A DNA stretch of 64,000 nt from an uncultured Aurantimonas sp. (GCA_947488615.1 CANKZU010000006.1:1-64000), one strand, 5' to 3'. Numbered from the stretch's first letter, positions 32,767 to 42,584 are shown. Made by a program: numbers and translations. The notes: generated from the letters alone by a model not told the origin.

Positions 32767-33869
32767 GCCGCCTCCCTTTGAGCCTGAGGCGCGATGCGCC
32801 GGCCGCTTTCCCGGTCGAAAAGAACGATCGCCGACGACGCGATCCGGACCGGGACGCGGGCGCCCTCCGTCGCGGCAATCTCGCCGGCATCCTGCGAGGC
32901 GTAGAGTTCCTGCCCGTCATCGGTGACGAGAAGACGCACCAGACGGTCGTTGAGCGGCAGCAGCGCCGCCACCCGCGTCGCGATCCCGCTAGTGCCCCCG
33001 GTGCTTACGAAATCGACGTTCTCCGGCCGCACGCCGAGCATGACGTCGCTTCCCACCACCGACTGGTATTCGCGGCCGATCGGCAGACGGTTCGCGCCGA
33101 ACACGGCCACCGGCCCGGAGGCACCGGCCTCGACCCGGCATTCGAAGAGGTTGATGCCCGGATCGCCGAACAGCCTTGCGACCTCGACGGTCGCCGGCCG
33201 GTCGTAGATGTCCTCCGGCGTTCCGACCTGGATGAACTTGCCGCCGATGAGGACGGCGATCCGGTCCCCGAGCGCCATCGCCTCGCGATAATCCTGGGTG
33301 ACATAGAGCGTGGTCGAGCCGAACTTTTCCAGAAGACGCGGCAGTTCGAGCCGCATCTCGAAGCGCAGCTTGGCGTCGACATTGCGCAACGGGTCGTCGA
33401 GGAGCAGCAGCTTTGGCGCTGCAACCAGCGCGCGGGCTAGCGCCGTGCGCTGCTTCTGTCCGTTCGAGAGCGCGCGTGGCGCATGGTCGAGGACGTGGTC
33501 GATCTTGAGAAGCCGGGCGATGCGTCCCACGCCTTCGGCAACAGCCTCCCTGGTCGAGCGGCGCGCCCGCAGCGGGCTGGCGATGTTCTCGAAGGCCGAC
33601 ATGTGCGGGAACAGCGCGAAGTTCTGGAAGGCCATGCCGACGGACCGCTCCTCGGGCGACACGTCGACCATGTCCTCGCCGTTGATGAGCAGGTTGCCCT
33701 CCTCCGGCTCGGTCATGCCGGCGATCAACCGCAGCAAAACCGTCTTGCCGGCACCGGAGGGGCCGAAGATCGCCACCGTCTCGCCGTCCGACACGTCCAG
33801 CGAGACGTCGTCGAGGACGGTCTCCTTGCCGTAGCGCTTGGTGATGTGGTCGAGGGTCAAAGTCGCCAT
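32763..33869 (-). CDS. ABC transporter ATPase, MalK-type, subunit 2 (degenerate catalytic residues)
   Basis: A 368-residue MalK-like subunit. Walker A is GPSGAGKT, the Q-loop is FQNFALFPHM and the signature is LSNGQ (134-138). The Walker B glutamate is replaced by Asp (LLLLDDP, Asp159) and the H-loop histidine by Gln (VTQDY, Gln192). Both are residues needed for efficient hydrolysis in MalK. The TOBE domain follows. The pattern suggests that this subunit contributes a weak or non-hydrolysing site in a heterodimer with subunit 1. Confidence 0.9.
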   Translation of the reverse strand: MATLTLDHITKRYGKETVLDDVSLDVSDGETVAIFGPSGAGKTVLLRLIAGMTEPEEGNLLINGEDMVDVSPEERSVGMAFQNFALFPHMSAFENIASPLRARRSTREAVAEGVGRIARLLKIDHVLDHAPRALSNGQKQRTALARALVAAPKLLLLDDPLRNVDAKLRFEMRLELPRLLEKFGSTTLYVTQDYREAMALGDRIAVLIGGKFIQVGTPEDIYDRPATVEVARLFGDPGINLFECRVEAGASGPVAVFGANRLPIGREYQSVVGSDVMLGVRPENVDFVSTGGTSGIATRVAALLPLNDRLVRLLVTDDGQELYASQDAGEIAATEGARVPVRIASSAIVLFDRESGRRIAPQAQREAA

Positions 33870-33873
33870 CGGA

Positions 33874-34731
33874 TCAACCTTTCACCGCGCCGAGCGACAG
33901 GCCCTCGACGAGATAGCGCTGGGCGAACAGGGCAAGAGCGAGAGTCGGCGTGATCGACAGGACGATCGCCGCCGCGATCTGGCCGTACTGGATGCCGGAC
34001 GCGGTGACGAAGGCGAGCGCACCGACGGTCACCGGCTGCTTGTCGGCCGAGGCCAGCACCAGCGCGAAGACGAAGTTGTTCCAGGCGAAGATGAAGGACA
34101 GGAGCCCCGCCGCGGCGATCCCCGGCCCGGCCAGCGGGATCGAGATCTTGAAGAAGGTCTTCGCCCAGGAATGGCCGGCGATGCGGTAGGCGTGCTCGAT
34201 ATCCGGGCTGATGTCCTCGAAATAGCCGCGCACGATCCACAGGATCAGCGGCAACGTGATCAACTGGTAGACCCAGATCAGGCCGATATAGGTGTTGGCG
34301 AGGCCGATCGCCTGGAAATACAGGGTCAGCGGCAGCAGGACCAGCAGCGGCGGGGCGAATTTGAAGGACAGAAGCGTGAAGGCGATGTCCTCTGAAAAGC
34401 GGAACTTGTAGCGAGCGAAGGCATAGGCCGCGGGAACGCCAAGCACCAGCGACAGCGCGACTGAGGACACCGACAGGATGACCGAGTTCCACAAATTGCT
34501 CATGAAGGCGATGTCGAGCGAACCGGCCGCAGTCCGCAGCTTGCCGGTGATCAGCGCCGTGTAGTTGACCAGCGTCGGCTCGAAGAACGGGCTCGGCGGA
34601 ATGCGCAGCACCTGTTCGTTGGTCTGGAACGACATCAGGACGATCCAGACGATCGGGAACATGAAGAAGATCAGGACAAGGCTGATCAGGACGATCCTGA
34701 CCGTGCGCTCGAGGGGGCTGACATGATCCAT
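33874..34731 (-). CDS. ABC transporter permease, MalG-type
   Basis: A 285-residue inner-membrane permease with about six helices. It opens MDHVSPLERTVRIVLI, has the MalG-like WNSVILSVSSVALSLVLGVPAAYAFARY, and an EAA-type coupling loop around EHAYRIAGHSWAKTFFKISIP. It is the second permease of the CUT1-class polyol importer. The ATG at 34731 begins 11 bases after the upstream permease stop, and the ATPase gene follows within a few bases. Confidence 0.92.
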   Translation of the reverse strand: MDHVSPLERTVRIVLISLVLIFFMFPIVWIVLMSFQTNEQVLRIPPSPFFEPTLVNYTALITGKLRTAAGSLDIAFMSNLWNSVILSVSSVALSLVLGVPAAYAFARYKFRFSEDIAFTLLSFKFAPPLLVLLPLTLYFQAIGLANTYIGLIWVYQLITLPLILWIVRGYFEDISPDIEHAYRIAGHSWAKTFFKISIPLAGPGIAAAGLLSFIFAWNNFVFALVLASADKQPVTVGALAFVTASGIQYGQIAAAIVLSITPTLALALFAQRYLVEGLSLGAVKG

Positions 34732-34742
34732 CGCGGGTAACC

Positions 34743-35678
34743 TCAGACGTTGCCGTGCGCGCGTTCGCGCAGACGGAGCCAGTTCTTCACGAAGACGTTC
34801 GACAGGGCGAAGGTGATGGCCCAGAGCACCATGAGGAGCGCCGCCGAACGGCCGACATTCGTGAACTGGAAGAACTGCAGATAGGATTCGACCTGGAAGA
34901 CGGTCAGCGTGTTGCCGGGGCCGCCCTGGGTCATCGCATAGATGATGTCGAACTGCTGGATCGACTCCAGCATGCGGAACAGCGACGCGGTCAGAATGTA
35001 GGGCATCAGCATCGGCAGGGTGATGCGGAAGAAGACGAAGCTCTTCGGCACACCATCGAGCGCGGCCGCCTCGAAGGGCTGCTTGGGCAGCGAGCGAAGC
35101 CCGGCCAAAAGCAGCACCATGATGAAGGGCGTGTAGACCCAGACATCGACCAGGACGACCGTGAACAGCGCCGAGGACGGGCTCGACGCCCAGCGGAAAT
35201 CGGTGAAGCCGACAAGCCCGACGAGATAGTTCAGGACCCCGAAATTCGGGTTGGTCATCAGCTTCCACATCAACGCGGCCAGCGCCGGTGCCACCATCAG
35301 CGGCAACAGAAGCAGCATCGACACGAGGTTGTTGAAGCGGGTCGAGCGCTGCAGCAAAAGCGCGATCCCGAGGCCGAGTAGCAGTTCGACCACGACGGTC
35401 AGCACGGTGTAGAGCAGCGAAACCTGGACGGTGCCCCAGAAGCGGCTGTCGGTGAGGAACTGGAGATAATTGTCGAACCAGATGAAGCCCTGCAGCTGTG
35501 GCAGGCTGAGCCGGTAGCGCAGCATCGAGTAATAGACCGCAGTGACGAAGGGGATCAGAATCCACACCGTCACCAGCAGCGCCGGAAGGCTCAGAAGATA
35601 GGGCAACCAGTTGATACGCCGCCTGCGTCTGGCGGCGACGCCCGCGCGTTCAGCTGCTGTGGGCTCTGCTGCCGACAT
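34743..35678 (-). CDS. ABC transporter permease, MalF-type
   Basis: A 311-residue permease. A basic N-terminus (ARRRRRINW) precedes a helix with LSLPALLVTVWILIPF. The coupling loop reads EAAALDGVPKSFVFFRITLPML, and TQGGPGNTLTVFQ is a typical MalF/UgpA motif. It pairs with the MalG-type permease. A strong hairpin separates it from the upstream binding-protein gene. The ATG at 35678 is chosen; 11 upstream in-frame codons lack family features. Confidence 0.92.
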   Translation of the reverse strand: MSAAEPTAAERAGVAARRRRRINWLPYLLSLPALLVTVWILIPFVTAVYYSMLRYRLSLPQLQGFIWFDNYLQFLTDSRFWGTVQVSLLYTVLTVVVELLLGLGIALLLQRSTRFNNLVSMLLLLPLMVAPALAALMWKLMTNPNFGVLNYLVGLVGFTDFRWASSPSSALFTVVLVDVWVYTPFIMVLLLAGLRSLPKQPFEAAALDGVPKSFVFFRITLPMLMPYILTASLFRMLESIQQFDIIYAMTQGGPGNTLTVFQVESYLQFFQFTNVGRSAALLMVLWAITFALSNVFVKNWLRLRERAHGNV

Positions 35679-35742
35679 ACCACGCCTCCCCGTCGGCCGG
35701 CGGAAGTCCACCGGACATATCTCAGTTCGCCTTGGAAGAAGT

Positions 35743-35772
35743 GGCCGCGCCGCCGTCAGGAACGGCGCGGCC
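35743..35772 (-). promoter_or_regulatory. Intercistronic stem-loop downstream of the polyol binding-protein gene
   Basis: A perfect 10-bp stem GGCCGCGCCG/CGGCGCGGCC with a 10-base loop. It starts eight bases past the stop of the binding-protein gene and precedes the permease gene. There is no U-tract, so partial termination or 3'-end protection that raises binding-protein yield over permeases is more likely than full termination. Confidence 0.8.
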
Positions 35773-35780
35773 TACGATGC

Positions 35781-37226
35781 CTATTGCAGGCCGGCCTGCT
35801 GGAGCTGCTCGTCGATGCTGGCGGCGAGCTGGTCCAGCCCTTCGTCGACCGGCACTTCATTGGCGACCATGCGTTGCAGCATCGCCGCCCAGGCCGTGGT
35901 CACGTCGAAGAACAGCGGCTGCGGGGTGAAGTAGATCTTGGCGCCGGGCGACGACACCTCGAACTGCTCGACATAGCCGGGATATTTCGACTCGATGCGC
36001 TCGAGGAACTCCTGGTCCTTCCAGACGCTGGCGCGGACCGGGTTGACGAAGTCCATCTTGCGGGCGCCGAACAGGTCATGCTCCTTCGAGGAGGCCCACT
36101 GCATGAAGTACCAGGTGGCGTCCTTGTTGTTGGAGAAGTTGGACATGGCCAGCGACCAGATCCACACATTCGGCGTCGGCGCGTCGGCCGACGGGTTAGG
36201 CGCGATCGCGGCATAGGCGATGTTGCCCGCTTCCTTGTTGTCGCCGCCATTCATGAAATAGCCGAGAATGTCGGCGTCGTAGATCATCGCCGAAGCGCCG
36301 GCGCCAAGATCGGTGCCAACCTGGTACCAGGTGTAGGTCGACCAGTTCTTCGGGCCGTAATCCTGGATCATCTTGACCCAGTCGCGATGATAGGCCTTGG
36401 CGCCGTCGGTGTTCATGGCGGCTTTCAGCACGCCATCGTTGTTCATCAGGTCCTTCTCGCCGAAATTGCTGTAGCCGGAGAGGAAGCCGGGATGGATCGT
36501 GGCCCAGGAACGCGAGCCGCGCACCCCGATCGGATAGATGTTGGAATCGACGCTCTTGAGCTTTTCGCAGGCGGCGAGCAGCGCCGGCATGTCCTTCGGC
36601 GGCTCGACACCGGCCTTTTCGAACATCGTCTTGTTGTAGGAGATATTGTTCTGCTCGAAGCCCCAGGGGATGCACCACTGCTTGGCGTCGCCCGTGCCGA
36701 GTTCGGAGCCCGGCGTGCCGTCCCAAGCGGTCGATGCCCGAAGGCCCGGAAGGAAATCCTCCCAATCCCACGACGCCGCAGTCTTTGCCGGGTCGTTGAT
36801 ATATTCGTTGAGATCGGTGATCCAGCCGGCCGGACCATAGGTCCAGGTCATGTAGGCGCCGGTCATCAGCGCATCGTATTCGGACGAACCCGACGAGAGG
36901 GCCGCGGTGACCTTGTCGAAATAGACGTCCTCGGGGAAGACGTCATAGGTCACTTCCATGCCGGTGAGCTCTTTGAATGCCTCGATATCGGCAATCATCG
37001 CATCGGCATAGGGATGCTTGTTGAGAAGAAGCTTCAGGGCTGTTCCCTTGTGCTTCATCCAGTCGAAGTCGGAATCCTGCGCGAAGGCTCGCGTCGCGCC
37101 CATTCCCATCAGGCTCGAAGCCGTGGCGGCACCGACGCCGAGATAGCCCATCCGCTTCAGGAACTCGCGGCGACCCATCCGACCACGGACGAACGAGTCG
37201 ACCAGGTCCTTTTCTTTGTCATACAT
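35781..37226 (-). CDS. Tat-exported ABC solute-binding protein, CUT1/polyol class
   Basis: A 481-residue binding protein. The N-terminus carries a twin-arginine signal (MGRREFLKRMGYLGVG) and a cleavage region GATRAFAQD. The mature part resembles family 1 extracellular binding proteins for polyols and oligosaccharides: FEQNNISYNKTMFEKAGVE and WIWSLAMSNFSNN are typical segments. Tat export implies folding in the cytosol. Ligand is inferred to be a tetritol or other polyol from the catabolic genes downstream. It follows the regulator gene by 60 bases. Confidence 0.88.
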   Translation of the reverse strand: MYDKEKDLVDSFVRGRMGRREFLKRMGYLGVGAATASSLMGMGATRAFAQDSDFDWMKHKGTALKLLLNKHPYADAMIADIEAFKELTGMEVTYDVFPEDVYFDKVTAALSSGSSEYDALMTGAYMTWTYGPAGWITDLNEYINDPAKTAASWDWEDFLPGLRASTAWDGTPGSELGTGDAKQWCIPWGFEQNNISYNKTMFEKAGVEPPKDMPALLAACEKLKSVDSNIYPIGVRGSRSWATIHPGFLSGYSNFGEKDLMNNDGVLKAAMNTDGAKAYHRDWVKMIQDYGPKNWSTYTWYQVGTDLGAGASAMIYDADILGYFMNGGDNKEAGNIAYAAIAPNPSADAPTPNVWIWSLAMSNFSNNKDATWYFMQWASSKEHDLFGARKMDFVNPVRASVWKDQEFLERIESKYPGYVEQFEVSSPGAKIYFTPQPLFFDVTTAWAAMLQRMVANEVPVDEGLDQLAASIDEQLQQAGLQ

Positions 37227-37286
37227 GGCTGCTTCTCCTCCTCTTCAGGCCGTGTCGGTCATCGCATGCCGGCCTCGTCATGCTGA

Positions 37287-38273
37287 TCAGGTCTTCGCGT
37301 TCGCCTCCACGATCGCGCGGGCCGTCAACTCGTCCAGAACGAGGCCGTCGAGGACCCCGCTGCGAAGCAAGGCGAGGATCGGACGGACCTTCTCCGCGCC
37401 GCCGGCGAGCGCGACCACGGTCGAGGCTCGCAAATGGTCGAGATCGGGCGACAGCGCCCTGGCGCTGAAATCCTCGGCGGTCACCTTGCCGTTTTCATCG
37501 AAATAATGGCCGAGCAGCTCGCCGACGGCGCCGGCCGCGCGCAGCTGCTCCATCTCGTCGACGCCGACCATCTTGTTGGCGACGAGGAACGCCTCGTCCG
37601 AGACGTCACCAATGCCGGCAAACACCAGCGGCGCCGAACAGGCCAGATCGAAGACCTCGCCGACGCCGGGCTGCGACAACAGAACCACCTTGTCCTCGAC
37701 CGTGTTCGCGAAGGTCGGCAGCGGGATCTGAAATGCTTCCGCGCCAGACCGTTCGGCGAGGCGATGAATGACGTCGTAGGGATTGGCGGCGAAGCGGCGG
37801 GTGAAACCGCCCAGTACCGACACGAAGCGCGTACCGCCGGCGGCGACGGTCGGCATGGCGTTGACGGCGGCGGCCAGCGTGCGGCCGTGGCCGATCCCGA
37901 TCAGCGCGTGCTCTCCCCGCTCGATCTCGTTCTTCAGGAAGGTAGCCCCGGCGATGCCGAGCGCCTTGAGCGGCAGATCGGCTTCCTCCTCCAGATCCGG
38001 CGCCACATGGCAGAAATCGAGGCCGAAGGCCTGGCTGATCACGTCCTCCAGTTCCAGGCACTCGGCGATTTCGGCATCGACGAAGATGCGGATCAGGCCG
38101 TCGCGGCTGGCGCGGGCGATCAGCCGATGCGCCTTGATGTTGGGGATTCCGAGCCGCTTGGCGATCTTGCCCTGGGTCATGCCGCCGGAGAAATACAGCC
38201 ACGCGGCACGGGCGGCGAGGTTGGCCTCCTCGCTGTCGTCGCGTCGTCGCGGTGCCTCGGTCAGCATGCTCAC
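37287..38273 (-). CDS. SorC/DeoR-type sugar-binding transcriptional regulator (first of two)
   Basis: A 328-residue regulator. Residues ~20-65 form the helix-turn-helix (YFSGGMTQGKIAKRLGIPN, then AHRLIARASRDGLIRI). The remainder is the SorC sugar-phosphate-binding domain with HALIGIGHGRTLAAAVN and LVFAGIGDVSDEAF. It heads the operon that encodes the ABC transporter, the kinase and the dehydrogenases. The effector is probably a phosphorylated intermediate. It is not closely similar to the second SorC regulator at 39215, so the two are not recent duplicates. Confidence 0.88.
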   Translation of the reverse strand: MSMLTEAPRRRDDSEEANLAARAAWLYFSGGMTQGKIAKRLGIPNIKAHRLIARASRDGLIRIFVDAEIAECLELEDVISQAFGLDFCHVAPDLEEEADLPLKALGIAGATFLKNEIERGEHALIGIGHGRTLAAAVNAMPTVAAGGTRFVSVLGGFTRRFAANPYDVIHRLAERSGAEAFQIPLPTFANTVEDKVVLLSQPGVGEVFDLACSAPLVFAGIGDVSDEAFLVANKMVGVDEMEQLRAAGAVGELLGHYFDENGKVTAEDFSARALSPDLDHLRASTVVALAGGAEKVRPILALLRSGVLDGLVLDELTARAIVEANAKT

Positions 38274-38612
38274 CTCTGCGCTTCTCCCGCCCGCCCTTTG
38301 TCAGGCGGATATTTTTATCGTTGCCGTAAAATTTTTCACTTTCCGCCGGGTGAGTCAAGAGCGTACGCGACGAGACGCGGCGCCCGACGGCCGTCGGCCA
38401 TGCGGACGAGCGAAAGCCTCCGGGGCCGCGCGGCCGCTCGAATGGGACGGATCAGGGGTGGCTGCGGGGATGGTGCGGGCGGCCGATGCGGACGGGCACA
38501 GGCGGGGCGGCCTCAGAAGACGGACCGCCGTTTGTCCTGGCGGCGGCCCATCAGGCCAATTGAACGGAAGACAAGATGCCGTAACTCGGGCGAGGTCCGG
38601 CGCGGCGCGCGC
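38274..38612. other. Gene-free control region upstream of the polyol transporter operon
   Basis: No gene is visible. The end nearest the regulator gene is AT-rich (38309-38340, with AAAATTTT and GTAAAATTTTTCAC), standing out in a GC-rich genome and fitting a promoter with possible regulator site. The rest is GC-rich without hairpins that I could establish. The 3' end of rpiB also falls here, on the same strand. Confidence 0.5.
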
Positions 38613-39074
38613 TTAGCCGGCGTGATATTTGCCGTCGAGGGCGTCGATCGCCGCGACATTCGGAGCCGACGAGCTTTGCGGGTCGAACTCCGACGCCAGG
38701 AACTTGTCGACGATCGCCTTGGCGAGTTCCGGCCCGATCACCCGCGCGCCCATGGTGATGATTTGGGCGTTGTTGCTCTTGGCCGCGCGCTCGGCCGAAT
38801 AAGTGTCGTGGGTGAGCGCCGCGCGAATGCCCGGTACCTTGTTGGCCGAGATGCAGACGCCGATGCCGGTGCCGCAGCACAGGATGCCACGATCGTAGCG
38901 CCCCTCGGCGATGGCGCTCGCTATCCGGTCGGACGTCGTCGCGTAACGCTCGTCCTGATTCTGCGGCGAAGGGCTGGCGTCATCGAAGCTGATGTCGGCG
39001 CGGGCCTTCAAATGCTCGGCGATCGCCTTGACCAGCGGTTGGCCGGCGCTGTCTCCCCCGATGATGATCCGCAT
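38613..39074 (-). CDS. rpiB: RpiB/LacAB-family sugar-phosphate isomerase (EryI-like)
   Basis: A 153-residue isomerase. Conserved residues are the active-site cysteine in [16 protein letters not shown] and the phosphate/base region [19 protein letters not shown]. RpiB interconverts ribose and ribulose 5-phosphates. In erythritol catabolism the RpiB homologue EryI converts D-erythrulose 4-phosphate to D-erythrose 4-phosphate, the likely role here given EryC and EryH homologues nearby. It follows the second SorC gene on the same strand after 140 bases. Confidence 0.88.
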   Translation of the reverse strand: MRIIIGGDSAGQPLVKAIAEHLKARADISFDDASPSPQNQDERYATTSDRIASAIAEGRYDRGILCCGTGIGVCISANKVPGIRAALTHDTYSAERAAKSNNAQIITMGARVIGPELAKAIVDKFLASEFDPQSSSAPNVAAIDALDGKYHAG

Positions 39075-39214
39075 GCGTCTCTCCTTTGGCTTTCTGCCCT
39101 GCCCAGGCCGATGTTATCGTGGTGCTGGGCCACTTCCCCGGTAGTACAGACGTTTTGCAGCGCGCATATGTTCACGCGCCGAACTTTAGCGCAAGATGGT
39201 CGCAGTTCGGGATG

Positions 39215-40189
39215 TTACCGCCCCTCGCCCATCGCTTCATCCAGGGCCAGGACGGCGTGGGCGTTGGCCAGCGATGTCGCCACGACATTGACGACGCCGG
39301 TGCGCAGCGCCGCAAGCAGCGCGATCGCCTTGGAGGACTCGGCGGCGATGGCGATCGCGGCGGGAATGGCACGAAGATCGGAAAGCCTCAGCCCGATCAC
39401 CCGCCGCCCCAGAATGTCGTTGCGCTCCCGCCCCTTGATGTCGAAAAAGTCGTAGCCCATCAGGTCGCCGACGACGCCCGCCTCGCGGGCCCTCATGATC
39501 TCCTCGCGCTTGAACCAGCCCATGCGCACCATGTGGCTGTCCTCGCCGAGATCGCCGACCCCGATCAGGGCGAAATGGGCGGCGCGGGCGAGATCAAGCG
39601 TGTGCTTGACGGTCTGGTTGACCATCAGCGCGTCGCGCAGTGTGCGATCGGGCACATAGGCCGGCGCGTAGAGGGTCTCCGGCGAACCGCCGAAGCGGGC
39701 GGCGAGCTTGCGGCAGATATGGTCGGCGTTCCACGGCTCGCCGGCGCGCAAGGCCCCACCGGTGGCGCAGACGAAGGTGCCGAGCCGCAGCACCGTGGGA
39801 CCTTGCGTGTCGGCGACCGCGGCGACGTTACGTCCCATGCCGACGGCGATTCCGGCGCCGTCAAAAAGGTTGCGCTCCAGATAGGAGGCGACCAGTGCGG
39901 CGACCGCCGCGCGCTGGTCCTCCGGGGCCGAATGGTCGGCGGCGATCAGCGCCGTGTCAATGCCGAAACGGGCCTGCATCCGGCGCTCCAGATCCTCGGT
40001 CACCGAGGTGTGGACATGAATGCGGACCTCGACCACGCCCTCCTCGCGGGCCTGGCGCAAGAGCCGTCCGACCTTCATGCGCGACAGCTTGAATTCGGCC
40101 GCGATCTCGGCCTGCGTCGCGTCGCCCTCGTAATAGCGGCGGGCGATGGCGGTGAGGAAATCGCGGGAAGCGGCGCTGTTGTTGTCCAT
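39215..40189 (-). CDS. SorC-family transcriptional regulator (second of two, EryD-type position)
   Basis: A 324-residue regulator with an N-terminal helix-turn-helix (YEGDATQAEIAAEFKLSRMKVGRLL) and a SorC ligand domain (GIAVGMGRNVAAVADTQG, HFALIGVGDLGEDSHMV, GRRVIGLRLSDLR). It is divergent from transketolase-eryC-tpiA and upstream of rpiB, the natural place for the repressor of these genes; Brucella EryD is a SorC-type repressor relieved by erythritol. Start ATG at 40189. An inverted repeat in the divergent gap is a candidate site. Confidence 0.88.
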   Translation of the reverse strand: MDNNSAASRDFLTAIARRYYEGDATQAEIAAEFKLSRMKVGRLLRQAREEGVVEVRIHVHTSVTEDLERRMQARFGIDTALIAADHSAPEDQRAAVAALVASYLERNLFDGAGIAVGMGRNVAAVADTQGPTVLRLGTFVCATGGALRAGEPWNADHICRKLAARFGGSPETLYAPAYVPDRTLRDALMVNQTVKHTLDLARAAHFALIGVGDLGEDSHMVRMGWFKREEIMRAREAGVVGDLMGYDFFDIKGRERNDILGRRVIGLRLSDLRAIPAAIAIAAESSKAIALLAALRTGVVNVVATSLANAHAVLALDEAMGEGR

Positions 40190-40509
40190 CAAACGCTCCG
40201 TTGCGCCATCGCGCGGTCGTCGACACCGAATTTCGCGGTCCGTCGGCCCCAATGTCGTGATCATAAGATATTTTAGTGTTCACATGATCAATTTTTACCT
40301 CGCACGCAATTGAAAAACCGAGGCGGGCCGTGCATTAGGTCTTCTGCGCCCTGGTGGCGGAGGCAGGCTGGCGCCGACCGGTCGACAGCCCACCCCTCAC
40401 CCGCCGGCGCGCTAAAGATGCAGCAGGGCCGCGGCGGGCATGGGAAGCGCCCCCGGCCCGACGTAGAGAGCCGCGAAGCCGCTTTGGCGGATTCCACAAG
40501 GAGAGACCT
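40190..40509. promoter_or_regulatory. Divergent control region with a TGATCAT/ATGATCA dyad
   Basis: The only marked structure is an inverted repeat with arms TGATCAT (40258-40264) and ATGATCA (40284-40290), 19 bases apart, inside an AT-rich patch (40258-40310) that probably holds the promoters. Its position between the SorC gene and the transketolase operon suggests a SorC operator. A GGAG ribosome-binding site lies just before the transketolase ATG. Confidence 0.45.
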
Positions 40510-42519
40510 ATGCAGGATTCAGCCGAGATGGCCGCGGCCATGGACGCCACCACCCTCCGCCACATGGCGAACGGGATCCGCTTCCTGTCGATGGACGCGG
40601 TGGAGGCGGCCAAATCCGGCCATCCCGGCATGCCGATGGGCATGGCGGACGTCGCCACCGTGCTGTTCAGCCGTTTCATGAAATTCGATCCCACCCGCCC
40701 CGACTGGCCGGATCGCGATCGCTTCGTGCTTTCCGCCGGCCACGGCTCGATGCTGCTCTATTCGGTGCTGCATCTGACCGGCTACGCGGACTTTCCCATC
40801 GAGGAATTGAAGCGCTTCCGTCAGATCGGCTCGAAGACCGCCGGCCATCCCGAATTCGGCCACGGCGCCGGTATCGAGACGACCACCGGGCCGCTCGGCC
40901 AGGGGCTGGCCACCGCCGTCGGCATGGCGCTCGGCGAGCGCATCCTAAACGCCCGCTTCGGCTCGGATCTCTGCGAGCACTATACCTACACGATCGCCGG
41001 CGACGGCTGCCTGATGGAAGGCGTCAGCCAGGAGGCGATCTCGCTCGCCGGTCATATGAAGCTGAACAAGCTGATCGTCTTGTGGGACGACAACCACATC
41101 ACCATCGACGGATCCACCGACCTGTCGACGTCGGAAGACATGCAGAAACGTTTCGAGGCCGCCGGCTGGAACACGCTGGCCGCCGACGGCCAGGATCCGG
41201 ACGCCGTCGCGGACGCCATCGAGAACGCGCGGAAATCCGACAGCCCGACGCTGATCGCCTGCCGCACGACGATCGGCTACGGCGCCGGCAAGAAGGCCGG
41301 CACCGCCGGCATCCACGGCTCGCCGGTCGGCGCCGAGGGTATCGCTCATGCCCGTAACACCCTGTCCTGGGACCACGAGCCGTTCGTCCTGCCCGACGAC
41401 GTCACCGATTTCTGGAAAGCGGTCGGTGGGCGCGGCGCGGCGGAGGCCGACGCCTGGGCCGATCGTCTGGCCAAGGCGGATTCGCAAAAGGCCGCCGACT
41501 GGAAGCGCATGATGACGGCCGGGTTCGACGGCGACGCCGCCGCGATCCTCGCCGAGGTCAAGGTCCAGCTTGCCGGGGAAAAGAGCGTTGCCACCCGCAA
41601 GGCCAGCCAGACGGTGATCGACGCGCTGACCGCGCAATCGATGAAGCTGATCGGCGGCTCGGCGGATCTGTCCGGCTCCAACCTGACCAAGGCCGGTGCT
41701 GCCAAGCCGATCTCGGCCGAGGATTTCACCGGCAACTACATCTATTACGGCGTGCGCGAGCACGGCATGGCCGCGCTGATGAACGGGCTGTGCCTGCATG
41801 GCGGCTTTGTGCCCTTCGGCGGCACGTTCCTCTGCTTCACCGACTACGCCCGCCCGGCGATGCGCCTGTCGGCGCTGATGGGGCTGCCGGTGATCTACGT
41901 CATGACCCATGATTCCATCGGCCAGGGCGAGGACGGCCCGACGCACCAGCCGATCGAGCATCTGGCTTCGCTCCGGGCGATGCCGAATATGAATGTCTTC
42001 CGCCCGGCCGACGGGGTCGAGACAGCGGAGTGCTGGGAACTGGCGCTGACCGCGACGGCAATGCCCTCGACCCTGGTGCTGACGCGACAGGGCGTGCCGA
42101 CGCTGCGGACGGACGGGGCCAAGGAGAACCGCTCGGCCAAGGGCGCCTATGTCATCGCCGCGGCTGACGGCAAACGCGACGTGACGATTCTGGCCACCGG
42201 TTCGGAAGTCGGGCTTGCGGTGGAAGCGAAGGCGCTTCTCGCCGACAGCGGCATCTCCGCCGCCGTCGTCTCGATGCCCTCCTGGGAGTTGTTCCAGGCA
42301 CAACCCAAAGCCTATCGCGACGAGGTGCTCGGTTCGGCACCCCGCGTCGCCGCCGAAGCCGCCAGCCCGTTCGGCTGGGCGCGTTATGTCGACAGCGAGG
42401 ACGATTTCGTCGGCATGACGAGTTTCGGCGCCTCGGCGCCGGGCCCCGACGTCTACGAACACTTCAACATCACGGCGGCCGCCGTCGCCGAGAAGGCCCG
42501 CGCCAAGCTCGGACGCTGA
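40510..42519 (+). CDS. tkt: Transketolase
   Basis: A 669-residue thiamine diphosphate enzyme. The N-terminal domain has [19 protein letters not shown] and the ThDP/Mg motif [19 protein letters not shown]. The middle domain has [14 protein letters not shown] and the [18 protein letters not shown] block. It exchanges two-carbon units between pentose, tetrose and triose phosphates, so it consumes erythrose 4-phosphate made by the neighbouring pathway. AAGGAGAG precedes the ATG. First gene of the plus-strand unit. Confidence 0.96.
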   Translation: MQDSAEMAAAMDATTLRHMANGIRFLSMDAVEAAKSGHPGMPMGMADVATVLFSRFMKFDPTRPDWPDRDRFVLSAGHGSMLLYSVLHLTGYADFPIEELKRFRQIGSKTAGHPEFGHGAGIETTTGPLGQGLATAVGMALGERILNARFGSDLCEHYTYTIAGDGCLMEGVSQEAISLAGHMKLNKLIVLWDDNHITIDGSTDLSTSEDMQKRFEAAGWNTLAADGQDPDAVADAIENARKSDSPTLIACRTTIGYGAGKKAGTAGIHGSPVGAEGIAHARNTLSWDHEPFVLPDDVTDFWKAVGGRGAAEADAWADRLAKADSQKAADWKRMMTAGFDGDAAAILAEVKVQLAGEKSVATRKASQTVIDALTAQSMKLIGGSADLSGSNLTKAGAAKPISAEDFTGNYIYYGVREHGMAALMNGLCLHGGFVPFGGTFLCFTDYARPAMRLSALMGLPVIYVMTHDSIGQGEDGPTHQPIEHLASLRAMPNMNVFRPADGVETAECWELALTATAMPSTLVLTRQGVPTLRTDGAKENRSAKGAYVIAAADGKRDVTILATGSEVGLAVEAKALLADSGISAAVVSMPSWELFQAQPKAYRDEVLGSAPRVAAEAASPFGWARYVDSEDDFVGMTSFGASAPGPDVYEHFNITAAAVAEKARAKLGR

Positions 42520-42524
42520 TTCCG

Positions 42525-42546
42525 AAGGGCCCGGGCAAGGGCCCTT
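42525..42546 (+). promoter_or_regulatory. Intercistronic hairpin between tkt and eryC
   Basis: An 8-bp perfect stem AAGGGCCC/GGGCCCTT with loop GGGCAA starts five bases after the tkt stop. It has no U-tract. It may attenuate or stabilise the tkt message relative to the genes downstream. Confidence 0.65.
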
Positions 42547-42584
42547 CCCTCGCCAGACCCGCCTACGGCTTCGAGGTCGTCGAC

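Noticed and set aside
32763..33869. Treating the second ATPase gene as a decayed pseudogene because of its altered Walker B and H-loop
   Set aside because: The frame is full length, Walker A, Q-loop and TOBE regions are intact, and it is overlapped with the first ATPase gene. The substitutions fit a heterodimeric design better than decay.
42525..42546. Treating the tkt-eryC hairpin as a transcription terminator
   Set aside because: There is no U-tract and the next pathway gene starts 39 bases later on the same strand, so read-through is expected.
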